Assembly (NCBI RefSeq): GCF_029962835.1
Contig: NC_080590.1
Location: 70,395,501-70,459,500 of the forward strand
Direction of reading: 5' to 3'
Origin: Magnolia sinica
Taxonomy: Eukaryota > Streptophyta > Magnoliopsida > Magnoliales > Magnoliaceae
DNA length: 64,000 nucleotides
Part shown: positions 27,901 through 40,600 of the stretch, in pieces
How the letters are laid out: every line of letters starts with the position of its first letter
Numbering within the stretch: the stretch's first letter is position 1
Translations under genes and position numbers: made by a program
The notes under the pieces: model-generated
Databases searched by the model: none
The model's input: the letters and a program-made list of their open reading frames with translations, nothing else
Told to the model about the DNA's origin: nothing

Positions 27901-30900
27901 TTTTTCTAACGATGCATAGCAAAGGACTCATTGTGGGTAGCTAACCTGAACTGGAAACGTGAAAGGAGAGCTATCCTCTTCATAGATTGTCACTGTCCGG
28001 TCCTCACAATCAATCTCAGCTCTCATTGCAGAGAGCCAGTTCATACCCAGGATCACGTCATAGTAGAAAACCCTTGTGACTGTAAGGTCCACGTGAATTC
28101 TCTTGTTTCCTAGATCAATGGGACAACCTCGGCAGACGGATGTAGCTTCAGTGAAGGTTCTGGTTGCCTCTATGATTCTTACTCCCAACATGAGAGTAGT
28201 CAGTAACCTCAAGTTCTTGGCAGTTGTATGCGATATGATTGCTGTTATGGACCCAGTGTCCACGAGAAGAAAGATAGGGATACCTTAAATATGGGTCGTG
28301 ACCTCGAATGTTGAGGGTGTGGTCATGGCTGTATCCACACCTTAGGCAGTCAGGGCGTGTACGCGGGCTTGTTGCGGCCTGTTGGGTTGATGTGTGGTCG
28401 AGGCGGCAACCTAATTTGACGCACCGATGACCTACGAAATTGCTAAGACGGGCCCGCGGCTCTTTGGGGAGTTGGCAATGCTTGTTGGGGCGGTCGGCTT
28501 GCATGTTGAGGGGGCGCATAGCCATGATCCCTCATCTTCGAGAAGCAATACGCCACCGAGTGCCCCACTTTTCTGCAATACCCGCAGGTATGATTGGGTC
28601 GAGCGAATGTGGGTGGAGGAGGAGCACATTGAGGAGGCGGACTTGGTTGCACTCTTCTTCCTGAGGTGGAGGAAGACTGTCCCACAGATCTCCCCCGTGA
28701 CTCGACTTGGAGGCGCGCCCGAGAGACTTGTTCTCCGTCATGCTCCGATCGCAAGGACATCTCGACCAACTCGACATAAGTCTGGATGTTCGCATAGCAC
28801 ATCTTAGTGCGGATTCTGGCTCTCAGTCCTTCAGCAAAATGCCTCATGCACGTTTCTTCGTCGACAACAATCTTGGGGGCATAGTGGGATAGTTCGGTGA
28901 ACCGATTTTCATATTTGGCCATTGACATTCCCCCTTGCTAGAGGTGCAGAAACTCGTTCTCCTTTTCAATTCAGTATGTACGTGGGAAGTACTTCTGGAA
29001 GAAACGCATCTCGAAGTCCTCCCAAGTCCATACAAAGTTTTTAGGGACGGTCCTCAACACACTGTCCCACCATACATCATCCTCCTTCTCGAACAGATAG
29101 GATATTAGTTCCACCTGTTCTACTTCAAAGAAATGGAGAGGCCAAATCGCCTTAGTAACCCGATTGAGCCAACTTTCGGCTTCCTCCAGTTGGTGCGTGC
29201 TGACAAACGTCAGCGGTCTAAGCCGATGGAAGCGCTCAAAAAGATTATAAGACGCGGCTGTCGTACTGGCTTGATCTGGCGATGGCATGCTCATATGGTG
29301 GGCCACAGCTCCCACTAAAGTGTGTAACGACTGCTGTTGTTGCTGCTGCTGCATGATGTGCAGCACCTGCTCCATTGTGCCCATAGCCGGGGCTGCATGG
29401 TATGAAGAGGTCTCGCCTTGAGCGAATGGCGCCTCTAGGAGTTGACCCAATTGGTCATTTTCTAAATCGGCTTGACTGGCTCCGCCCTAGCTATCTTATG
29501 GCTCATTTGGGGCAGTTTGTCCACGTTCGTTTCTTCTGCCCAAAGCCAGGCAGATGAGGCGGCTATCGCATTAGGGTCTCATTGTCATGGAAGGTAAATT
29601 CTACATTGTTTAGATACAAAAATATCCATGGACATGACATATAATACATACACAAATTCAGAGCAACATCACACGAGTGTAATCAATTCTCCAAATATTC
29701 GAACACATCACTCAATTAAAGGCAACCTCATGCATTTCATTAAGCGAGACAACACATTGTTTAGTTACCTTAATCTCGTTTACCTTTTTTTATCCAGCCA
29801 ATTAACTAAGGGGAATGATGCTTTGTCGTAGGTAGCTGCAACCTATCCACCATCACCTTTAAGATGATGTTCTCGCTACTACACTATTTATGATTACATC
29901 ACAGAATTGTTGTTGACGATACACCACGTGCGGAATATGTTACGTCGTTTTGGATGCAATTCCTTCCATGGAGTGTACAATAATCGCCTTGTGACCAAGG
30001 ATTCGCCATGATCCTCGGCCAACCATTCTTCATCACCAGTTCCTTCCTCAGTGGTTTAATCATCTTCATCAAATTCATGGTCTTCTTTCGCTGCATCATG
30101 TTCAGTGCCCTCTTCGTTAAGGGTTAAGTGGGCTGCGAGGCGTTGAGGGCAGGTGTTTGATAAGTGGCTCAGTTGGTCATAGCAGTAACAAGTGTTCGGC
30201 CTTGGTCGACCATAAGGATTTGGAGTGTTACTCGAACTCACTATTGTAGGTGTCACACATTAAGGCTTAGATGGGCTGGTCCCCGTGTCATGGTTTACAG
30301 TTGCATGAGGTTGATGATGTCCTTCTACTGGTTATTTTCCTCGTACTAGCACTGAATAACATGTTAGACCCATCATGGGGCCAAGTTGACAATGTCCTTC
30401 TTATTCTTTGGTGTAATTTGTGACTGTTCGATTCCCATGTCAGCAATTTTAGTATTGCTGAAACAATACCTATTTGTAATCACTATGGAGGAATCATGAT
30501 TGAAGAATGTGTTTCATCCATGACCATGATCGGATGGGCGCCTTGTTCTGTCGGGCACGTGAGAGTTGTAATTGCTCCCACCATATGGATGGACCAAATT
30601 TTAATTTGAACACTACTAATTTCACCTTTGTATGTTTCAGTAAGTCAATATAATCAAAATCTCATTCTACTTGGCTTACCAGTCGAGGAAATCTTCTATA
30701 TGTAATAACCCATTAAAACTAGGAAGTTTGACTTTACCTTAATAGTCTATTTCAAGAAGATCTAGTCAATCGCCTTCATGGACTAGTCATCGGGCAAAAC
30801 CGCCATCGATATCCTCGTCATTAAAGCTCGACTCATATGGGGTAGCCCTACGATTCACCACTGGTAGTGCCCTACAGAAATCTGGGTTGTGCCGTACAGT

Positions 30901-31523
30901 AACCATGAGCGGCTGAGAATCACCTTAGGCTTGGGGCGGAATTAGGGTATTCGCAAGACAATTGAGGGTTGCCTTCAGCCCTTGTATAGTCAACTGACTC
31001 TATTGGCAGAAAGCTTTCATTCTTTCCAAAAAATAACAAATCCCTAGATCACTGTTCACGGGATTTTGGTCCATTCCTTTGTTATTTGCCATCAGTCCAA
31101 TGGGAATCCTCGCTTTGATATCAATTGACACAGGGATGGACGTGATGAGGTCGATCATCATCTTTCTCAAGAGGATAATTATTCCGAATCCATGGAGCTT
31201 CTCTGGACTCCTCACTAGAGTTGAGCATAGAGTCGAGTCGACCGAGTTAGGGCTGACCCAACTCGATCTGGTTTTGAAATATGCTTGACCCGAACTCGAC
31301 CCGACTCGATACCGAGTCCAGCATGCCTGACCTGATCAGAGTCCGGTATGCCCTTGACTGATCTAGACCGAGTCCGAACCAATCAAAAGTACCAAGTCGA
31401 GTCGAGTTAGCACCGAGTCGGACGGAGGGAGGGAGGGAGGGACGAAATGGAGAGGAGAGAGAGAGGAGGAGGAGGGTGGTGATGGTGGTGGATGGCTGTC
31501 GGATTTGGAAGAGGAGGATGAGG

Positions 31524-31613
<90 letters not shown>

Positions 31614-34600
31614 AATAACCCTAACCTTTCAGATTCAAGTTGAGTCTAACCGGATCGAATTTCAGGTCTAGTCAGGTTGAGTTACTGGGTAACTTGGACT
31701 CGACTCTATTTGAGTTCGGATTGGGCGAAGCCTACTTGATTCGGACTGACTCACCCATTTGGTTCGGATCGAGTCGAGTTTGAACAACTTGGAGTTGTCG
31801 AGTTAGTCGAGTCGAGTCATCCCGTGCCCAGCTCTACTCCTCACAAAGATTCCTCAAATCCACGAGGGAAAATAGGAAAATATAAATTAATTCTAAGAAA
31901 TTAAAAAAATTAATTGATAAATAATAAAAATGAATTTAGAGCCCTTTAAATAGTGATATCAAACCTAGGAAGAAGTTTCATAATCAAACTACAACTCAAA
32001 CTCCCTAAAAAACTTGGCTTACTATAAATAGTAAACTTACTATTTATAGAGGGTTATGATTTATACTAGATTTCATGGTTTTCGGCCAAAAATAGTAAGT
32101 GTCCTATTTTGCCTAACCACATCATTCTCCTAAATTTTCTAAGGCCTTTTCATGTTGGGCACGACTCCTAAAGCTCAAAGGATGAAGAATTATGAACTAA
32201 CTAAAACTTACTCTAAATAGTAAAAATGAAATTAAAAAAGATTTTCATCCGTTGATATGACGGAATCTCACAATTTCTGCGTGGGCAACCCGGCGTAGCC
32301 AAGTTAGGTGGCTAAAGTAACTTTGTTTCTTCGACCGTCAGTCATCATACACCAAAATCATATATGGTACATTGAATGACTCATTCCAATTTGTTTCTTC
32401 GACCGTCAGTCATCATTTGTATGGTATTGACTACTGCCATTCCAAGTTGAAACCCTACCAACCGTCATCGAACATTTCTTAATCTACTCATAGATAGATA
32501 GTTGGAATCTGATGTTGGTTCTTGCCCACACCATCAAAAGAAACCCTACCCTCCTATTATTTCACCGTCTCCTTTCTCACCATTCATCATCATCATAGCT
32601 CTCCATTCCTGGAAACCCCCTCTCAAATGGCCATCCGAACCTCAAACCCAAATCTACAACAACTACAACAACCACAATGACATATCACAGCCACAGCAGC
32701 AGCAGTAAAAACAAGATCAAGATCTGCCTCTTACGTGCGCCTCACCTTTCCTTCCCAGTCGATCCGAGTTCAAGCCGAATCGAGCCGAGTTCGAGCAGTA
32801 TTCGAGTCGAGCAGGGGCAAGCTCGAACTCGTTTTAAGCTCCAAAAATCAGCTCAATCTCGACTTGAGTTGAGCTTTTTCAAGCCGAGTCGAGCGAGTTA
32901 CCGAGCTTTTGCTGCTCGTGTACAACTCTAGACACTCCTGATCACTTCCGCTTTTGATCAGGGCTTCTTTGGTCTATCTTGAAAGAGTCCGCAACCCGCT
33001 CTACATCAGTGTCCGGTAGACTACATCATTTATACATGGGTATTTGGATCCTTGCTCTTGCTTGGGTAGTAGACTCTTGGGAGTTTCAACACCCGTTCAA
33101 GGGTTTAAGTATCCATAGGTGGTGAAAGCCCACTATGATGTGAGTGTGTGGGGGTGTGTGTGCGTGTGTAAAAAAAAAAATTTAAAAATACATGGGTATT
33201 TTTTCAGGCTGCAATGCATATAAGGCATGTGACCACTGTCTGTTTTTCAACCTAAGGGCATGGGGAAGCACATGCTCTCTGCTTCTGCATAGGAGATGGG
33301 TACTATCCCTGAAAAAGCCTTAATATAATAAAGATTTTATATATATATAATTTCACTCGAATTTATGCATAATTAGATATAGCCATCGAAAAAATTTCTC
33401 TAGATGTCACCACACATATTTTGAGAGTTCTCTTTAGTTTACAACTTTGCTACTTTCCATTTTGGAATGGTCCATGTCATTGTCCAATTATTCTTCAATG
33501 GTCTAAATTGTTGTCCACTACTACCTTGGAATGGTCCAGATTATTATCTGTTGGGGGGAAAATATAACAAGTCAATAAGTCGGCTTATGGAATGGACCAA
33601 CTCTACTGACATGACCCGAACTCACCAGGTGTCGAGCCTGACCGAGGCACACATGTCCAGAAAGCCGAAAGAAGAGACATGGCCCGAATTTACCAGGCGC
33701 CGAGCCTATTCGAGGCCCGCATGTACGGAGCCAAAAGGCGAGACCTCTAAAGAGGTTGATACACCTTCAAGGGCACTTAAAGGGTCCCTCACACCGACCC
33801 AATTCATGGGTCGGCTATTAATTAAGCACGGGTTGACCAGACCTTGGCTTAACCTCAGTCCAATATATCTTCTAGGTCGACCATGGGTCGGCTGTTAATC
33901 AGAGATTTGTCGATTACGGATCGACCATACCTCGGCTAATAGCCGATTGAAGGCCATCCATCCACAGTTAACCACGGTTCGGTAGAAAGCGACTTGACGA
34001 GCGTAAGCCATCCGAACATACCGTTACTCCGAGATCAGTTGACGGTTGGCTGAGCTCCGTCAATCGTTCCCATCTGGACGTTTGGAGCCGAGCCAAGGAG
34101 TTGGCATGATATCAAGATCCTCGAAGAATAACATCCGATTCCGAAAATCTCGGGATCGTCATAGATAATGATCAATCCCCTTCAGGGAAAGTTCCAGACG
34201 CCACGGGATTGCGTTGCCTCTATAAATAAAGAGCCTACCCACGGTGAAAGGTACGAGACATCCATTTCTCACCTATAAACCTTTATCGTTAAATCTAGAT
34301 TCCAAGCCTAACTTAGGCATCAGAGGGTCCCCTGAACTAGCCAGGTCTCCTTTGTCCTACTCTTGTGCAGTTAACAGGTACTCGAGTGCAGAAAGGGAGG
34401 TGAGTCAAAAACTGCATCAACAGATTGGCGCCATCTGTGGGAAACGACATTACAAGTCGTGTTCCGCACTATCAACGCACTACGAGTCGTCATGGCAAGA
34501 GGGAAGAAGAAAGCCCAAACCCCTCTAGAAGCAGTTCCAATCGTGACCTTGCCGCCGGCAGAATGCGGACCACAAACCCTGGACCAGCCAGAATTACAAG

Positions 34601-37600
34601 AGAGCTGCCAAGGCTATCAGGCTCGTCAAGCCACCTCTGGCCCATCTAGGTATGGACAACGGAACACCGGAGGGAGCAAGCGACGTGATTCACTGGAAAG
34701 AGAGGTCGGAGATATGAGGGCTGACATGAAATACATGAAGCAGATGCTGGAACGGATGCAGCCTTTGCAAATGCAGCAACCTAATCTGGGGGAAGAGCGG
34801 TCAAGCGACGTTCGATAGTCCGCTGATCCTCAACCATCTACCCCCCGGGCCGCTCCCCAGCCGAGCCAGCATCAAGGGCCTCTCGAGCCCACTCCGACTC
34901 ACGTCTCGAAAATGGCTCCACTACCCGCTTCCAACCTTCGGCACGAGATAGACCAGAGGAGACACAACCGATCCCCGACAGAGGAAATGACAAATAGCGA
35001 AGCACCCTGAAAGGCCACGTTCCTAGCTCTGAAGAAAGAAATTACAGACATGAAGCAAAATCGGATGAGCAATGCATCCAGGCAGGAAGAGAGAATCACC
35101 ATTCGTGGCGGATATAATGCTCGCTCAGCTCCCAGATCAGTTTCGCCTACCTCAAATTGCATCATACAATGGGAAGCCGACCCTATTGAACATATTAAGT
35201 CCTTCTGGACTTATATGGAGTTACATGACGCCTCAAATGAGGTAATGTGTCGTGCTTTCTCGCTCACCTTAACCGATGCTGCCCGACTTTGGTTCAAACA
35301 ATTGAAACTGAGGTCCATTAGCTCATTCGACGAGCTCAGCGATGCCTTCGTCGCGAACTTCATAAGGGACAAGAAAAGGCTCAAAGCCTCGACCCATCTC
35401 AACAACGTGATCCAGAAAGACGAAGAGCTCCTTAAAGATTACATTCAGCGTTTCAACCTCGAGTCATTACAGGTTTGAAAACATTCGGACGAAACGGCCC
35501 TGAATTCCATTATGCGAGGGGTAAGAGACAAGCCGTTTCTCTCTTTCCTAGATAAAAATCCTTCGTCCACTTTGGCCAAGTTCATGGCTCGATCGCAGAA
35601 ATACTCCAATGTCGAGGAAACTAGAATCTTGCGAGAAACAGCTTAGAACAGAAGCTCCTCGGCCAAGGGATCGACAAAGAAGGACACTGAATCAATCAAC
35701 ACTGGCAAAAAGCATAAGGAAGATCGGCATCGAGACGAGCGAAGGTCAAACCAATGACCCGATAGCAAGTTCACCAACTATACCCCACTCAATAAGCCTC
35801 AAGAACAAGTCCTGATGGAGATAAAAGGTGAACAATTCGTTAATTAGCCAAATAAACTACGAGGCAATCCTAACCGATGTAATAAAAACAAATACTACCA
35901 CTTCCACCGTGATCATGGACACAACACGAGTGACTGTTACACTCTGAAACAGGAGATCGAGAGGCTCATTTGCGAAGGCCATCTCGGTGAGCACATAGAC
36001 CAAGGAGCCAATAGGGCTGTTGTACCAAAAGAATGCCCGAGTGAAAACCGACCACTGGAAGAAATCCAAACCATCGTCGGTAGTCACAAGGGCGGAGGCG
36101 ATTCAAATAATGCTCAGAAAACCCATGTGAGAAACTTAAGTCGACCTGAGTCTGAGATCATGGTCCTAACTCGGCCCTCAAAGGAAAGGAAACTGGAAAA
36201 GTATAGCGTGACCTTTATTGAGGCAGACGCTCGAGGCATCCATCATCCACATGACGATGATACAGGGTCGTCTGCCGACGTGCTATTCACTCAGGCGTTC
36301 GATAAAATGAGTATCGAATGGTCCGCACTGCGGCCCGTCTAAACTCCCCTAACTGGATTCTCGGGCGGACAAGTTATGCCTGAGGGAATCATTCAGCTCC
36401 CGCTCACAGCCAGAGACGCACCGAACCAAGCAACAGCTATGGTCGACTTCATAATAGTCGACCAATCTTCGGTGTACAACGGTATCCTTGGCCGTCCTTC
36501 ACTTTGCCTGCTCCGAGCAGTAGTTTCGACGTACCACCTTTCCAAGAAGTTCCCAACCGAGTCAGGAGTTAGAATCATCAAGGGAGATCAACACGATGCC
36601 CTGCGTTGCTACGCCACCGCTTTAAAAGCTCCATCCGAAGTAGCAATGATCAAGTCCCTGGACCTGCGTGACGGCCAACCGGTGGAAGACCTTGTCCAGG
36701 TCCCTCTGGATGAGTTGATCTCTCCAGAACCATTCGAGTTAGCCCGTCCCTAACTCCGCCGCTGAGAGAGAAGTTGGTAGCCTTGTTGCGCCGATACATC
36801 AATGTCTTCGTATGGTCACACGAAGACATGCCTAGGATCGATCCTTCGATCATCACTCATCGCCTCAACATCGATCTGACCTACAAGTCGATCCGATAGA
36901 AGTGGCGTGCCCTCGGCTCTGAGAGGTATGCCATCATCGAAGAAGAGGTCAGCAAGCTCCTCAAGGCCAAATTTTTTGAAGAAGTGTACTACCCCAACTG
37001 GGTAGCTAACATCGTGCTCGTCAAAAAAGCCAATGGGAAGTGGCGGGTTTGCGTAGATTACACCGACCTAAACAAAGCCTGACCGAAGGACAGTTTTCCT
37101 CTCCCTATGATCGACTAGTTAATCGATAGTACTGCGGGGCACAAATTACTTAGTTTTATGGATGCCTACTCATGATATAATCAAATTGTAATGCACCCCT
37201 CTGATAAATAAAAAATGACCTTTGTCACTGACAAAGGTCTTTGTTGTTACCGAGTGATGCCATTTGGATTAAAGAATGCTAGAGTGACCTACCAAAGGTT
37301 GGTCAATAAAATGTTCACCTGACAGATAGGGCGAACGATGGAAGTATACATTGATGACATGCTCGTCAAGAGCATCAAAGTAGCTGAGCATATTTCCGAT
37401 CTAGCAGACATGTTCCTCATCCTCCAAAAATATCAGATGAAGCTAAACCCAAGCAAGTGCGCGTTCGGCGTAGGCCCAGGTAAATTACTCAGCTTCCTGG
37501 TCAGTCAGCGAGGAAACGAGGCAAATCCAGAGAAGATTCAGGCCCTACTCGACATGGACTCGCTAAAGACGATTAAAGATATTCAGCATCTAACCGGAAG

Positions 37601-40600
37601 GGTTGCTGCGCGTAATCGCTTCATGTCCCGAGCCACAGATAAATGTCTTCCCTTATTCAAACAGTTAAAGGGTCGACCGATGGTGAACTGGACAGAAGAA
37701 TGCAAAACAGCCTTCCAGCTGTTGAAACAATACCTGGGATTGCCACCGTTGCTCTCTAAGCCCGAGCTGGGCGAAACATTGCTAATCTACTTAGCAGTAT
37801 CTGATGCAGCTATAAGTTCGGCTCTGATTTGTGAGTACGAGGGGAAGCAGTTCCCAGTTTCCTATGTCAGCAAAGCACTTATCCCTGCATAAACAAGATA
37901 TCCAACCTTGGAAAAATGGCCCTTGCGTTGGTTATCTCTTCCCGACACTTACGGTCATACTTCCAAGCTCATTCGATTATTATTCTGACCGATCAACCGT
38001 TACGGTAGATACTCCAGAAACCAAAAGCATCAGAACACCTCACTAAATGGGCAATCGAGCTAAGTGAATTCGATATTCAGTACAAACCCCGAGTCGCAAT
38101 CAAAGGCCAAGCGGTAGTCGACTTTATCGTTGAAGTCACACAACAGCCTGAGCCAATTGTGACTGATCCTCACCAGGTCGATCCACCTGAAAGCTCGTCT
38201 GATGCTCCGAATTCAGAACAGTCCAATTCCGCTACCCTACCCAACCGACCCCATTGGCGACTTTATGTCGACGGGTCATCCAACTCTAAGGCAAGTGGGG
38301 CAGGGGTCGTCCTGGAAACTCCCGATCATACATGCATGCAGTATGCCTTGAGAATCGGATTTCAAGCTTCTAACAACATAGCGGAATATGAAGCACTGCT
38401 CCTCAGACTCCGTTTAGCGGCCAGCTTAGGGGTCACTCACCTCATTATATACAGCGACTCACAATTAGTTGTCAATCAAATAGCCAATGTCTACCAGACC
38501 AGGAAAGAGCGGCTAAAGGCTTACCTCTAAAAAGTAAAGGAACTTATCGGTGGTTTTCAACATTGTGCCGTCATCTAAATCTCGCGAGCAAAGAATGCCC
38601 AAGCCGACTTACTGTCTAAGCTCGCTACAGCCGACAAAGATGAGATCCTTAGGTCCGTCCCGATTGAGTACGTTGCCAAACCAAGCATCGACAAAACTGT
38701 GGCTGCGACCGTACTCCCCATTGATTCGGAACCCTCTTGGGTTGATCCTATCATTCGCTACCTCAAAACAGATGAATTACCGGAAGACCGGGCCGAAGCT
38801 CGATGACTCAAGACCCGAGCCACTCATTATACTTTGCTTAACAGGATACTATACAAGAAAGGATACTACGTGCCTCTGCTACGTCCTAACGAAGATACAC
38901 GAAGGCATCTACGGAAATCACTCTGAAGGACGATCCTTGGCTCATAAGGTAATACAGCAAGGGTATTACTAGCTGACCATCCAGTATGATGCCTGGAAGC
39001 TCATCCAGAGTTGTGACAAATGCCAAAGGTTCTTGACCATCCCTTGACAACCGCCCAAAGAGGTTACCCCTATGGTTGGCCCATGGCCTTTTGCTCAGTG
39101 GGGGATCGACATCATCGAACCTTTTCCTACGGGAAAGGATCAAATAAAGTTCGCTGTTATTGCTGTAGACTACTTCACCAAGTGGGCAAAAGCTGAACCG
39201 TTGGTCAAGATAACCGAGTAAAAAATCACAGACTTTGTTTGGAAAAACATCATCTATCGATTTAACATGCCTCGGACCATTATCTCCAACAACGGGAAAC
39301 AGTTCGACAATAAGCAGTACTGAGAGATGTGCGAGAACCTCAGAATCAGAAACGTATGTTCGTCCCCGCGTCATCCTCAGGCGAATGGGCAGTCGAAGTC
39401 GTCAACAAGATCATTAAACAGCATCTCCGAACTAAGCTCGACCGAGCCAAAGGAGCTTGGGCCGAGGAACTTCCTAAAGTTTTATGGGCCTACCAAACTA
39501 CAGCCCGGACCACAAAAGGGGAGACCTTATTCTCTTTGGCATATGGGTTAGAAGCCGTCACCTCGATTAAGATCGGACTGCCGACCGCTAGAATAAGCTC
39601 ATTCGATGAACAAGACAACGAAGAACTCTTGGCGCTCGGCCTCGATCTCTTGGAAGAACGTAGAGAACAGGATCGGCTCCAGACGATCGTCCGTCAACAG
39701 CAAGTGTCACGATTCTACAACGTCCGAGTTAAAGTAAGAAGATTCCGAGTTGGGGACTTGGTCCTTTGAAAGACATTCCAGAACACTAAAGAGGTCAGCG
39801 TAGGCATGTTAGGGCCCAATTGGGAAGGACCTTACATGATTGTGAACACCATCCGACCTAACACATATCGACTGGAAGACTTAACTGGCCAACTACTGCC
39901 TCACCCTTGGAATGCCGAGCATCTCAAGATCTACTATCCCTAAATTGGTCGACAAACAAAGATCGCTCGAGTTCTATTGATAAACATGCAAAAAATTCAC
40001 AACCATATAAATCAGACAATTGCATGCAAAGAAAAAGTGTATTCATTGATCAGAATAAGATTTATATCAGGAGCATATCATCATGTACATAAATATTACA
40101 TTAATAGAGAAAGAAAGGCATGAAATGCATGTGTTGAGGGTCAGCGACGCCCGGGGTTGCAGATGCTCTCGAGCTTGGTGCTGACACGCTCGAAGTGCCT
40201 TAAGTTTAAAAAGGGGAGCAGAAAGGAATTTTGCTCTGTAAATTCAACTTCATGGCTCGGCCGCTTTATCAGGAGCCAACTCAGGAGCAACCTCGAAAGT
40301 TGCCTTAGGATCAACTACGACCGCCGAAGGGCTAACTGCAGCCGACTCAGCCTTGGGATTGGCGTCCCCCTCGTCGCCCGGCTCACCAGATCCTGACCCG
40401 CTCTCGTCAAAGCCAGAGAGGTCGAGCTGAGGAGAGCTCTCCCTCATAAATTTCACGTACTCAGCGTAACCGTCTTGGTAGAGATGATCCTGCTCCACCA
40501 TGAAAGATTAGGACGAGAGAAAGGCATCCACAACCTCCACCCGTCCCTGTTCCTGTGCCTTGTTTTGCGCAATGAGAAGAGCGGCCTTGGTCTCCGTTCT

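Larger units (their letters stand above)
21970..29590 (-). mobile_element. Tekay-like chromovirus (Gypsy), 3' LTR present, 5' LTR not found
   Basis: Minus-strand order is gag (29450-28430), protease (28263-27928), RT (27594-27232), RNase H (27109-26633), integrase (26451-25504), chromodomain-like end (25513-25022), polypurine tract, then the 3' LTR (25026-21970). Gag has a [14 protein letters not shown] knuckle. The C-terminal block [20 protein letters not shown] then EEATWE is the chromodomain type seen in Tekay/Del elements. Beyond about 29590 no LTR copy is visible, so the 5' end is lost or replaced. Broken, with roughly ten or more interruptions. Confidence 0.85.

Noticed and set aside
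28427-28807. Plus-strand open frame of 126 residues
   Set aside because: Antisense shadow of the Tekay-like gag, which shows a clear zinc knuckle on the other strand.
31247-31615. Minus-strand open frame of 122 residues
   Set aside because: It is mostly translation of GA/GT microsatellite (LSLSLS, HTHTHT) within a MITE.
32502-32931. Plus-strand frames (68 and 84 residues)
   Set aside because: Low-complexity and MITE-like sequence (cgagtcgagc); no motif and no supported splice structure.
38886-39374. Minus-strand open frame of 162 residues
   Set aside because: Antisense shadow of the Tat-lineage integrase on the plus strand.
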